Below, piece by piece: positions 41,116 to 47,955 of a stretch of 64,000 bases of DNA. The stretch is from positions 1-64,000 of IMG/VR virus record IMGVR_UViG_3300043449_001609. One strand, given 5' to 3'. A program made the position numbers and the translations under genes. Origin of the DNA: a virus. Numbering within the stretch: the first letter of the stretch is position 1; each line of letters starts with the position of its first letter. The notes under the pieces were generated by a model. The model had not been told where the DNA came from. It did not search any database and saw only the letters and a program-made list of their open reading frames with translations.

Positions 41116-41500
41116 TTGCATGCCTCTTAATCTGAAGTTGAAGTCGCTTAATATCAGCCAAAACTTGCGGCACGTCTACTGTGGATAGCCCCGTGTTGTT
41201 TGCCACAAGTCGTTTGGCGTATGTATTACTGATGGTCTTGCTTGCGTTGCCGCTGTTTCTCCTCCTCATGGTTGATAAAACTTTCCTGCCTTTGGTTGAC
41301 GTCCTGTATTTTTTTATGGCCGCTTTATGCTTTCCGGTTCTGCTGCGCCACTCGCGCGCAATGTTTCTTGCGCACCCCCTGCACGGGCGACCAGATGCGC
41401 TGCGACAGTCGCTCCACACACCGAACCACGACACAGGCAGTACGTTATAACAGCGTGGGCAATACTTAAACCCCGAACACGCTATCTGACATGCCAGCAT
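41099..41500 (-). CDS. Cysteine-rich zinc protein, possibly endonuclease-VII-like
   Basis: 133 residues from ATG 41500 (GGAGG 7 nt upstream). YCPRCYNVLPVSWFGVWSDC then CRGCARNIAREWRSR is a four-cysteine module like the zinc site of recombination endonuclease VII and related phage proteins. The catalytic His/Asn part is not evident. The C-terminus (VDVPQVLADIKRLQLQIKRH) is helical and recurs in other short phage proteins. It overlaps VRR-NUC. Call is tentative; a decayed nuclease or an RNA/DNA-binding protein are both possible. Confidence 0.55.
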   Translation of the reverse strand: MLACQIACSGFKYCPRCYNVLPVSWFGVWSDCRSASGRPCRGCARNIAREWRSRTGKHKAAIKKYRTSTKGRKVLSTMRRRNSGNASKTISNTYAKRLVANNTGLSTVDVPQVLADIKRLQLQIKRHANENGK

Positions 41501-41822
41501 CGCCGTCCCTCCGCAATTTAAGTTCCCACTGTGCGTACGCACACTTCAGCCAGACCATCACACCGGCGGCGTTCGCCTCACGCATGACGCACGACACACC
41601 ACCCGCTGTTTTTATCCGACGCAGTTGGTTCTCCTGCAGCGCCGTGGGTTGATTATCCCCCGCTTTACACTCAATTGCAAAGAACATCCCGCGGTAGCAG
41701 CCGACGATGTCCGGCACGCCTGATGTGCCGTAACCTCCGGTAGCGGGGAAAAAGTAATACACCCCGTGCGCCTTGAGCTCGTCGGTGATGGTTTTCTTGA
41801 CTTTCTTTTCTGGTGTACTCAT
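41466..41822 (-). CDS. VRR-NUC domain nuclease
   Basis: 118 residues from ATG 41822, which overlaps the TGA of the 24-residue gene upstream (ATGA). TITDELKAHGVYYFFPATGG, then SGVPDIVGCYRGMFFAIECK: D38 and the E51-C-K53 pair form a PD-(D/E)xK active site of the virus-type replication-repair nuclease (VRR-NUC). It may cut branched DNA or process ends. Overlaps the downstream zinc-protein gene by 35 nt. Confidence 0.85.
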   Translation of the reverse strand: MSTPEKKVKKTITDELKAHGVYYFFPATGGYGTSGVPDIVGCYRGMFFAIECKAGDNQPTALQENQLRRIKTAGGVSCVMREANAAGVMVWLKCAYAQWELKLRRDGDAGMSDSVFGV

Positions 41823-41893
41823 CGACGGTACAACCACAAAGCGAGCATCAGGACCGAGCACGAGTACCACATCACAACTTCAATATCTGTCAT
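41819..41893 (-). CDS. 24-residue membrane micropeptide, coupled at both ends
   Basis: ATG 41893 overlaps the previous gene's stop (ATGA) and its own TGA overlaps the next ATG (ATGA), with GGAG 8 nt upstream. The peptide has a hydrophobic segment (VVMWYSCSVLMLALWLY) and ends in Arg-Arg. Size and topology suggest a membrane-inserted microprotein or a translational coupling device for VRR-NUC. The double overlap is the main evidence that it is translated. Confidence 0.5.
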   Translation of the reverse strand: MTDIEVVMWYSCSVLMLALWLYRR

Positions 41894-42078
41894 CCCTCGT
41901 TCTCCACTTGAACGTCGCGCCATTCGCCCTTGACTCCATACGAGATGCCGCATAAGTCAAAGTCTTCCCATTCCCACCACTGTTGCAATGCCAACCCCAT
42001 GCGAGTACGCGGCACCCCTTCCAGTTCCGTAACTATCATTTCCTTTTCTACCCATCTCAACTTCGCTGTCGGTGTCAT
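41890..42078 (-). CDS. Small acidic protein, unknown function
   Basis: 62 residues from ATG 42078 (GGGAGG immediately upstream). It has VEKEMIVTELEGVPRTRMGL and the Trp-rich LQQWWEWEDFDL, then GVKGEWRDVQVENEG. Tryptophan-rich and acidic; a possible protein-protein interface. Coupled to the micropeptide and VRR-NUC. No family recognised. Confidence 0.58.
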   Translation of the reverse strand: MTPTAKLRWVEKEMIVTELEGVPRTRMGLALQQWWEWEDFDLCGISYGVKGEWRDVQVENEG

Positions 42079-42124
42079 GCGTCCTCCCGCTGGTCTGCCC
42101 AACCTGTACGAGATGCTTTCAAGT

Positions 42125-42343
42125 TCATTCCCTCCACTCCTGCACATCGGCAGTGCATGTGATGTACGGCAGCGTCGGATACGTCGGCGTCACTGGGTAG
42201 TAGTACGGCGGATGCACATACACCGGCGCAGTTCTGCACGGTGCGTGCGCGGATAGCCAGCGATCGTGCTGGTTGCGTTCGTCAGATTCGTAATGCTGCT
42301 GTATCACAAACACCGCACCGCATTTGCATGTGTCGTTAATCAT
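42125..42343 (-). CDS. Small Tyr/Pro-rich protein with CxC motif
   Basis: 72 residues from ATG 42343 (AGGAG 7 nt upstream). CKCGAVFVIQQHYESDERNQ, then a Pro/Tyr-rich tail (YVHPPYYYPVTPTYPTLPY). Only two cysteines early and one pair later, so zinc binding is uncertain. In a run of small coupled genes. Function unknown. Confidence 0.5.
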   Translation of the reverse strand: MINDTCKCGAVFVIQQHYESDERNQHDRWLSAHAPCRTAPVYVHPPYYYPVTPTYPTLPYITCTADVQEWRE

Positions 42344-42626
42344 CTTGCTTCTCCTGCTCGCCTCGGGCTGCGTCCACGATTTCACACGCTGCGGCTTTTG
42401 TGCTTGCAACAGCCGCATCCTCAGCAACTTGCTGCCAGCGCAGCACTTCGGCCCTAGCCTCGTCCCGCTCGCGGGTGAGGCGTTCGATTTCGGGCCGCAT
42501 CGACAGGAGTTGTGCGATTGCCTCGACAACCAGCGTGTCGTATCCGTCGTCGGCTTCGCCGTTTTCGAGTGTTTCTACCAACCCCCGCAGTTGGTAGATC
42601 ATTCGATCAAAGTCTGCCTGCTGCAT
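42336..42626 (-). CDS. Small coiled-coil protein
   Basis: 96 residues from ATG 42626 (GGAGGGAG upstream). An acidic helical N-terminus (QQADFDRMIYQLRGLVETLE) then a heptad-rich region (PEIERLTRERDEARAEVLRW). Similar in type to the coiled-coil genes at 42987 and 43277. Start overlaps the upstream gene stop (TGATG). Role unknown; perhaps part of a small host-interaction set. Confidence 0.58.
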   Translation of the reverse strand: MQQADFDRMIYQLRGLVETLENGEADDGYDTLVVEAIAQLLSMRPEIERLTRERDEARAEVLRWQQVAEDAAVASTKAAACEIVDAARGEQEKQDD

Positions 42627-42814
42627 CACTCTCCCTCCCCGCCGCGCGCTGCGTCGATGGCTGCGGCTTCTTCCGGTTTGTTTTGCGGCTCCGTCACCAC
42701 GTACAACCTGATAATGTGCGTCCGTTGATACAGGTCGCCGTCATAGCAGACATTGACCTTATTGCACCTGCGGTCGGCGTAGTGCCAACAAGTCCGGCAG
42801 TCGATGGGGGTCAT
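42626..42814 (-). CDS. Small Cys-rich protein
   Basis: 62 residues; GAGGA immediately upstream. CRTCWHYADRRCNKVNVCYD has four cysteines in a knuckle-like pattern, then a short strand segment (IIRLYVVTEPQNK) and an acidic/Ala tail. Its start overlaps the upstream stop (ATGA). Probably zinc binding; function unknown. Confidence 0.57.
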   Translation of the reverse strand: MTPIDCRTCWHYADRRCNKVNVCYDGDLYQRTHIIRLYVVTEPQNKPEEAAAIDAARGGEGE

Positions 42815-42990
42815 TCCTCAAACTCCTCGAGGCAGTCGCGAATATCGTCCATGAGACAGGCGCCATCGCAATCCGCGCCGTCGTAATGTGTGGTCAATTC
42901 CATCGGGGAAACGACATATCCCGATTCATTACATTGGCGCAGCATGTCGTAACAGGCGCGTAGCAGAGTGATTTCCCGTGGCTCTTTCAT
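42811..42990 (-). CDS. 59-residue acidic protein
   Basis: ATG 42990 to TGA 42811, with AGGAG 5 nt upstream and overlaps (ATGA) on both sides. Residues: PREITLLRACYDMLRQCNES, then acidic DGADCDGACLMDDIRDCLEE. It has six cysteines and many Asp/Glu. The ATGA chain with its neighbours is strong evidence for translation. Role unknown. Confidence 0.58.
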   Translation of the reverse strand: MKEPREITLLRACYDMLRQCNESGYVVSPMELTTHYDGADCDGACLMDDIRDCLEEFEE

Positions 42991-43277
42991 TTCATCTCCT
43001 TCGCTCGGGCGAGCGCGGCTTTTAGTTTGATGCGCGTATTACATGACTCGCAGCATTCAGCGACAGGTTCGTCTTCCCACGCTGCATCAAGGCCTGCGAG
43101 CGCGGTCTCCAACGCCTGCACCAGCTCCGTATTGATTGAGCGCAGGCGGGTGAGTTCTTTCGCGACAGTTTCAGCCTCTTGGAATTCCATTGTTTGCTCG
43201 ATCTTCACGCCATTCATTGCGGCTGCGATAAACCCATCCGATCTAAGCCGTTTTACAACCATGTCCGCTGCGTTCAT
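42987..43277 (-). CDS. Small coiled-coil protein with late Cys pairs
   Basis: 96 residues from ATG 43277 (GGGGGAG upstream). Helical (FQEAETVAKELTRLRSINTE) with CCESCNTRIKLKAALARAKE near the C-terminus. It matches the pattern of the two flanking coiled-coil genes. Coupled by overlap on both sides. No function assigned. Confidence 0.57.
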   Translation of the reverse strand: MNAADMVVKRLRSDGFIAAAMNGVKIEQTMEFQEAETVAKELTRLRSINTELVQALETALAGLDAAWEDEPVAECCESCNTRIKLKAALARAKEMK

Positions 43278-43585
43278 CACTCCCCCATCACATCGGTTGG
43301 GTTGCCGGACGAATCGATAAGGCCGAAAAAATGCGCCGTTATCATGTGCCCGCCCTCGTCCAGTATTGATCTCGCAAACCCCCGCAGCGCGGCAAGGTGC
43401 TTTTCCTTCTCTCGGAGCACCAAGTTCAGAGCCGCTACCGTAACCTCGCTCCCTTGAAATTCTTCCCGCAGGCTGCGCACTTCGGCGCGCAGGCTGTCAT
43501 TATCAGCAACGATAGATTCATATACAGGCAGAGGTTTACTGTATAGATACTTGCCACAGCGTTCACACTGATCGTTACTATTCAT
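43277..43585 (-). CDS. Zinc-knuckle plus coiled-coil protein
   Basis: 102 residues from ATG 43585 (GGGGGAAGG upstream; an earlier start is possible). QCERCGKYLY is a CxxC knuckle, followed by a long heptad region (ADNDSLRAEVRSLREEFQGS, then VLREKEKHLAALRGFARSI). Resembles phage Gp-like small coiled-coil proteins; function unknown. Confidence 0.55.
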   Translation of the reverse strand: MNSNDQCERCGKYLYSKPLPVYESIVADNDSLRAEVRSLREEFQGSEVTVAALNLVLREKEKHLAALRGFARSILDEGGHMITAHFFGLIDSSGNPTDVMGE

Positions 43586-43596
43586 ACCTTCCCCCA

Positions 43597-43851
43597 TCAT
43601 GCAACTCTCCGTCGTCTTTTGTATTCCCGGTGTGCCTTGCGGGCGCACACCACACAGTGCTTGGTCTTGGTGTATCTCTCCTTGCCACCACACGTCTTGC
43701 ACGCAACAGACAGGTACGTCTTGTGTCCGGCGTGCAGTGCAGCCTCCCGGCGCCTGCGTTTCTCGGCGTCAGGCATGTACTCGCGGTCCAGTGGGATGTC
43801 GTTGTGGACGCGATACTTCATTATGTCATTAGGTATATCGAAATCAAACAC
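43597..43851 (-). CDS. Zinc-finger protein, paralogue of 48988-49437
   Basis: 84 residues from a GTG 43851 (AGGAGG 5 nt upstream) directly behind the palindrome at 43865-43880. Key: PLDREYMPDAEKRRRREAAL and CKTCGGKERYTKTKHCVVCA (two CxxC). The same order appears in the protein at 48988 (PLDAPY, RPCDKCGGTIRYVSSRTCVV). Basic and probably nucleic-acid binding. Confidence 0.68.
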   Translation of the reverse strand: MFDFDIPNDIMKYRVHNDIPLDREYMPDAEKRRRREAALHAGHKTYLSVACKTCGGKERYTKTKHCVVCARKAHREYKRRRRVA

Positions 43852-43863
43852 AGTGTCCTCCTG

Positions 43864-43881
43864 TGTATACCACGGTATACA
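43864..43881. promoter_or_regulatory. 18-bp palindrome, copy 1
   Basis: TGTATACCACGGTATACA. Lies between 43851 and 43883, 13 nt before the zinc-finger GTG and directly upstream of AGGAGG. The only copy with A at the left centre. Confidence 0.9.
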
Positions 43882-43882
43882 G

Positions 43883-44149
43883 TCAGCCCAAGTCTATCCA
43901 GAATACGTTCTTGCCCACGCGTTCGCCCACGCCGGGTATCAACTCCAACAACGGCGGCGGTACCGGCATCATGTGCAGCTTGCGCAGGTTATCTTGTATT
44001 TGGTCGTACTGAGGGGACGCGACTAGCGACTTAATCTCCAGATCAGATAGCCACTTGGTGCCGGGCAGGCCGCCGTCGTAACGCAGCACGGACTTGATGC
44101 TGCCGTCATCAGCAAGCTCTACGCGCAGTGACGGGGTGTGCCCGCTCAC
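43883..44149 (-). CDS. Small protein sharing a C-terminal motif with 44146
   Basis: 88 residues from a GTG 44149 (GAGGTGGAG upstream). LRVELADDGSIKSVLRYDGG is strand-rich; the end LLELIPGVGERVGKNVFWID matches the end of the upstream gene (VVPGVGLHVGDCVFWVEV). Both probably share a small fold that ends in PGVG-x-x-VG-x-x-VFW. Coupled by overlap. Function unknown. Confidence 0.6.
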   Translation of the reverse strand: MSGHTPSLRVELADDGSIKSVLRYDGGLPGTKWLSDLEIKSLVASPQYDQIQDNLRKLHMMPVPPPLLELIPGVGERVGKNVFWIDLG

Positions 44150-44781
44150 GACTCCACCTCCACCCAGAACACACAGTCCCCCACGTGCAGGCCAACACCC
44201 GGCACCACCATGTCGTCCAGCTCACGTGTGCCGAAGTCGATCACAGGCAGTATCACGAGCCGCTGTATTTTGTTCATCATCCACTCAGGCGCGGTGCCCT
44301 TGCTGTAGTAAGCCCTGACACCGTAGTCCGTCAAGGTCGCACGCCCGGAGCCCAGCGTGTCCAGCCACAGGTGCTCTTGCTTGCTAACCCACACTCGCAC
44401 CATCGGCCGCGGCAAAATGCTGTCGTCACAGTAGGTGTCGTACTGCTCGCGCTCCACCACTGAGGCTGTCGCGCCGACGATGTTTCGTGAGTACATCGGA
44501 TTGGGGTTGACGCCGATTTGCCACCCCCCAGTGCTGCTGGTTATGGTGGACACAAGGTGGCGGGATTGCGAACCCACCATAGTGATAAGGCCGCCACCAA
44601 GGCTGGCGCCAGAACTACCACCCAAAATACCCTGTGAGTGGGCAGGTACACCGTTGGTTGCGTTTGTCTGCTGTGCGCTTGCGTACAGCTTCTTGTTTTC
44701 TTTTTCTTGTTTCTTCACCGCAGCTCGGGCCGCGTCCATGCGGCGTTCTTCTTCCGTTTTCTTGCGAAACAAGTCTTTCAT
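44146..44781 (-). CDS. Phage protein, unknown function
   Basis: 211 residues. The N-terminus is a basic coiled coil (FRKKTEEERRMDAARAAVKK), followed by a Gly/Ser-rich linker and a globular region (LPRPMVRVWVSKQEHLWLDT). The C-terminus holds the PGVGLHVGDCVFW motif shared with 43883-44149. It directly follows the VWA-metallopeptidase gene, so may act in the same pathway, but this is only context. Confidence 0.6.
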   Translation of the reverse strand: MKDLFRKKTEEERRMDAARAAVKKQEKENKKLYASAQQTNATNGVPAHSQGILGGSSGASLGGGLITMVGSQSRHLVSTITSSTGGWQIGVNPNPMYSRNIVGATASVVEREQYDTYCDDSILPRPMVRVWVSKQEHLWLDTLGSGRATLTDYGVRAYYSKGTAPEWMMNKIQRLVILPVIDFGTRELDDMVVPGVGLHVGDCVFWVEVES

Positions 44782-44783
44782 GG

Positions 44784-46019
44784 TCAGTCCTCGATGTGAA
44801 CAGTCCGGCCAACGCCAGCTGTAGTGTGTTTATTGTTGAGTATACACCACAGCACAGGGCAGTTCCATTGCCCCCAGCTGCCGCCGAGATACCCGTCCGT
44901 CAATACAACGACAGCCTGCGGCGTGATGCGGTTCTCCTGCATATACTCAGGCACACATTCAACAGTCGTGCCACCACCGCCGGCTGGCTTGGTGGACTGC
45001 ACCAGCTTGTCCAGCTCCCCCTGCTCGTACACCTCCGAACGGCACACCTTGGTGTCCCAGTACAGCAGGCGCACGCGCTGCGGGTTGACGGTGTCGCAGA
45101 TACCCTTGACCTCACCCAGAAACTGCATGAGTTGTCGCCCGCCGATGGAGCCCGACGTGTCGATGGCCAGCACCAGCTCACCCACAGCTTCGCTGATCGC
45201 AGTCGGCAGGTACACGCCAGACGAGACGTAGCGGCGGTTGGGTCGGCGCCACGTGGAGAAGTCACGCCCCGTGCATGTGGTGGACACGAACTCGCGCAGC
45301 ACCTCACGCCAGTCGATCTTCGGCTCCAGCAAGTCCTCCAGATTGCGGATGCCGCCGGTGCCCAGCTTGCCGGCCACAGCCACACCTTGGCGTACAGCCA
45401 TGTCAATCTCGCGCTCCAGTGCGTGAGCTTCCTCGGGCGTCATCTCCTCGGCGCCTTCCCAGTCGTGCTCGTCCAGACTCGGCATACCGCCGCCCTTACC
45501 GGCGCTCTTGCCCTTACCTTTGCCGCCTTGCGGCTGTTGCTGCGGCTGTTGCTGCGCCTGCTGCTTGAGTAGCTGGTAAATCTGCGCGGAGTCCATGCCG
45601 TCGTACTGCGGGTCGTACAGCCCCTTGAGCGTGCCGTCCTTCTCGGTGGGCATGGCGATGCTGACACCGAGCTTGGTGATGTCGTTCATGAGCTTGCCGT
45701 TGATGCAGTAGTCGCAGGCAGCGTTGGCCAGCTCGGCGTTCTCCTTGTACAGCGGGCGCCACGTGGTGAGGTGCCGGTACATCTTGTGGTAGCACTCGTG
45801 CAGCACGAGGAAGCGCAGCTCCGCGTCGCTCAGGCTGTCGATGAACGCACGCCCGTACATCTCGTCGCGTCCGTTGGTGCAGGCAGTGGGGATCGTGTCG
45901 CTGACACGCTTGCTGCCGACCATGAGCACCCCCTGCAAGGCGATGTACTCTGGTATGGCCATGATGTCCACGACGGCTCGCGTGAGACGCTGGTCTGCGG
46001 TGAGTTGTTGGTTGAACAT
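44784..46019 (-). CDS. VWA-like protein with metallopeptidase-type domain (DUF2201 type)
   Basis: 411 residues. Residues ~60-85 contain LRFLVLHECYHKMYRHLTTW: H74-E75-x-x-H78, a zincin-like HExxH. A Gln-rich low-complexity linker is at ~150-170. From ~280, LVLAIDTSGSIGG is a D-x-S-x-S MIDAS motif (D287) of a von Willebrand A fold, with a GGGGTTVECV stretch and VVVLTDGYLG. This is the DUF2201-type organisation. It pairs with the MoxR-like ATPase at 46428. In bacteria such pairs act as chaperones for metal insertion or complex remodelling; the phage target is unknown. Confidence 0.88.
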   Translation of the reverse strand: MFNQQLTADQRLTRAVVDIMAIPEYIALQGVLMVGSKRVSDTIPTACTNGRDEMYGRAFIDSLSDAELRFLVLHECYHKMYRHLTTWRPLYKENAELANAACDYCINGKLMNDITKLGVSIAMPTEKDGTLKGLYDPQYDGMDSAQIYQLLKQQAQQQPQQQPQGGKGKGKSAGKGGGMPSLDEHDWEGAEEMTPEEAHALEREIDMAVRQGVAVAGKLGTGGIRNLEDLLEPKIDWREVLREFVSTTCTGRDFSTWRRPNRRYVSSGVYLPTAISEAVGELVLAIDTSGSIGGRQLMQFLGEVKGICDTVNPQRVRLLYWDTKVCRSEVYEQGELDKLVQSTKPAGGGGTTVECVPEYMQENRITPQAVVVLTDGYLGGSWGQWNCPVLWCILNNKHTTAGVGRTVHIED

Positions 46020-46035
46020 TGGTCTCGTCCTCTTG

Positions 46036-46053
46036 TGTATACCGCGGTATACA
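46036..46053. promoter_or_regulatory. 18-bp palindrome, copy 2
   Basis: TGTATACCGCGGTATACA, perfect palindrome, 16 nt upstream of the VWA gene start (46019), with AAGAGGAC between. Confidence 0.92.
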
Positions 46054-46056
46054 GGG

Positions 46057-46419
46057 TTAGCTTTGAAGCCCCGCGGTCACCGCGCGGCGTATGGCATCGT
46101 TTACTTCGTACGCGTTCAGCAGCATGCTCATGGCTCTGGACACCGGCTTGTTGTGCAGACCGCCGACACCCACGTGCTTGTAGCGCGCAGCTGCATCATC
46201 GACCGACACGTTTGTCTCCACAGTGCCAGCCTTCTTCCACACCCAGCTGACGTGCTTCCCCTGTGCCGCCGTGTATGCCGCTACCTCGTAGTGCAGCGTG
46301 TCGTGCACCGCCCAGCGCGGCCCCTTGGTCTTGACCGCCACCAGCCGGAGCAGGTACTCCTTTTTCTCTGCCTCCGGGGTGAATAACGTCCCGCAGTGCG
46401 GGCAGGTTACGGCATCCAT
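46057..46419 (-). CDS. Zinc-ribbon protein, unknown function
   Basis: 120 residues. TCPHCGTLFTPEAEKKEYLL is a CxxC half-ribbon; the rest is mixed alpha/beta (KGPRWAVHDTLHYEVAAYTA and VSWVWKKAGTVETNV). Only one CxxC is visible, so a full ribbon is uncertain. It lies between the VWA and MoxR genes, suggesting a role in that set; I cannot name it. Confidence 0.6.
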   Translation of the reverse strand: MDAVTCPHCGTLFTPEAEKKEYLLRLVAVKTKGPRWAVHDTLHYEVAAYTAAQGKHVSWVWKKAGTVETNVSVDDAAARYKHVGVGGLHNKPVSRAMSMLLNAYEVNDAIRRAVTAGLQS

Positions 46420-46427
46420 GCCTCACC

Positions 46428-47528
46428 TCACTTCTTCTCGGCGGCGTACAGCCAGCCGAACTTCTGTGCCCACTTGCCGAAGCCTGCGGCCATCACCACT
46501 GCGTTGCGGCGCTTGACGTTATACTTGGCCGGGCGGATGCCGTTCACGAACAGCCCCTGCGCTTCGCTCTCCAAGCGGTCGAGATAGGTGAACCATGCGT
46601 CCACCCACGTCTCGTCGATGAGCGACAGCGCGCGGTACACCACCATGCACGTGGCAGACGGGGACGTCGGCACCACGGCAGACTTCGGGTTGTTCTTGAT
46701 CGACTCCAGCGACGGCAGCTGGTCAGCGAGCTGCACGAACGCCATCAGGTCCAGCGCGCCGCGCTCGCCAATGGTACCCATGAGCAGGGAGACGAGCGTC
46801 TGCGAGTCCATGGTGTGGCGCAGCTTGACCCAGTCCGACGCAGCCTCCAGCGAGCGTGGCGTGACGAACGCCGTGCGCTGCTCGCGCGGATGGTAGATGT
46901 ACGGGTTGTCGCTCGGGCGGTCCACATCTTCGAACGTGTGGAACAGCTGCGGGTTGTCCTTGCACCAGCCAAGCAACGTGTGGTCGATGCCGTTCTCGAT
47001 GCCCCACTCGATCCACTCCATCGCCTCGGGCTTGCGCATGGTGAGCACGGTCATGCGGTTGCGTGCGTGCGGCGGCAGCAGGTCGCCCACACCCTCGGCG
47101 CCCAAGTTGGTCGTCGCGAACACGAGGCTGTCCGGGTGCAGCGTGTAGCTGCCGATCTTGCGCTCCAGCATGAGGCGCAGCATCGCGTTCTTCACGGCAG
47201 GGTTGGCCTTGCCATACTCGTCCAGCATCAGGATCACCGGCGCGTTCAGGTGCACGCCCAGCTCCTCGTTGGTGAGGTACGACACGAAGCCAGTTCCGTC
47301 GTCGAGCTTGGCGATGTTGGGGATGGTGATGTCGCCCAAGTCCTTGGTCGTGCAGTCGAAGTAGCATGGCGTGTGCGTCGGCAGCGCGTCAGCGAGCATG
47401 CGCAGCAGGGATGACTTACCCGTGCCCATGTGCCCTTGCACAAGCACCGTGCGGTGGTTGCCACCGTTCTTGATGGCGTTGAAGGTCTGGTCGATAGACA
47501 GTGCGTACATCTGTTGTGCGGTCGTCAT
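46428..47528 (-). CDS. MoxR-like AAA+ ATPase
   Basis: 366 residues, AGAGGA 7 nt upstream. Walker A QGHMGTGKSS (31-40), Walker B VILMLDEYGK (98-107), then NAMLRLMLERK, an insertion of the MoxR clade type, and the sensor segment LVFATTNLGAEGVGDLLPPH. C-terminal lid includes a long helical part. MoxR ATPases commonly work with VWA-domain partners, as here with the 44784 gene. It would unfold, assemble or activate a target complex during infection. Confidence 0.92.
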   Translation of the reverse strand: MTTAQQMYALSIDQTFNAIKNGGNHRTVLVQGHMGTGKSSLLRMLADALPTHTPCYFDCTTKDLGDITIPNIAKLDDGTGFVSYLTNEELGVHLNAPVILMLDEYGKANPAVKNAMLRLMLERKIGSYTLHPDSLVFATTNLGAEGVGDLLPPHARNRMTVLTMRKPEAMEWIEWGIENGIDHTLLGWCKDNPQLFHTFEDVDRPSDNPYIYHPREQRTAFVTPRSLEAASDWVKLRHTMDSQTLVSLLMGTIGERGALDLMAFVQLADQLPSLESIKNNPKSAVVPTSPSATCMVVYRALSLIDETWVDAWFTYLDRLESEAQGLFVNGIRPAKYNVKRRNAVVMAAGFGKWAQKFGWLYAAEKK

Positions 47529-47531
47529 GGT

Positions 47532-47705
47532 CTAGTCCTCTTTCGATTGGTTCATTTTGTTTACCCACTCCACAGCGGCTTGCTGCGTGGGGAAGATCAG
47601 CTCTTGGTGTCCGGTACTCCAGCGGTGCAAGTACACGAAACCGTCTTTGCCATCCTTGGCTTCCGTCGCCTTGCGCATGTAGAACACGTCGTGTTCCGTG
47701 GTCAT
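47532..47705 (-). CDS. 57-residue protein, unknown function
   Basis: From ATG 47705 (behind AGAGGACTAGACC, the recurrent leader) to TAG 47532. The peptide includes HDVFYMRKATEAKDGKDGFV and QELIFPTQQAAVEWVNKMN. Its end and the MoxR start are separated by three bases, and its last codons contain the next AGAGGA. Likely expressed; function unknown. Confidence 0.6.
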   Translation of the reverse strand: MTTEHDVFYMRKATEAKDGKDGFVYLHRWSTGHQELIFPTQQAAVEWVNKMNQSKED

Positions 47706-47720
47706 GGTCTAGTCCTCTTG

Positions 47721-47738
47721 TGTATACCGCGGTATACA
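47721..47738. promoter_or_regulatory. 18-bp palindrome, copy 3
   Basis: TGTATACCGCGGTATACA, perfect, 15 nt upstream of ATG 47705, followed on the minus strand by CAAGAGGACTAGACC. Confidence 0.92.
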
Positions 47739-47954
47739 TTAGTGTGATGTGTTCAGCTTCTTCTCGATGAGTCCGTTCAGTTCACGTACACGGGTAACCG
47801 CATCCTTGAGTGGTTCCCACTTCAACTCGTCGTCACGCAGGTGCAGCACGACGTAAGCTGCAATCTGGGGCAGCAGGACGCGCACTTCCGTGTACGCATC
47901 CGACGCTTCCTGATCCGTCTCCAGCAGGGTGATGAACTCAACCATGCCTGCCAT
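47739..47954 (-). CDS. Small helical protein
   Basis: 71 residues. VEFITLLETDQEASDAYTEV and LPQIAAYVVLHLRDDELKWE form helices; the end (VRELNGLIEKKLNTSH) is a short amphipathic helix. One base separates it from the upstream gene. No family recognised. By position it belongs to the MoxR-VWA set. Confidence 0.57.
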   Translation of the reverse strand: MAGMVEFITLLETDQEASDAYTEVRVLLPQIAAYVVLHLRDDELKWEPLKDAVTRVRELNGLIEKKLNTSH

Positions 47955-47955
47955 G

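Noticed and set aside
47416-47739. 107-codon minus-strand frame over the MoxR start region
   Set aside because: It runs through the palindrome and overlaps the better supported 47532-47705 gene in another frame, which has the recurrent leader and ribosome-binding site.
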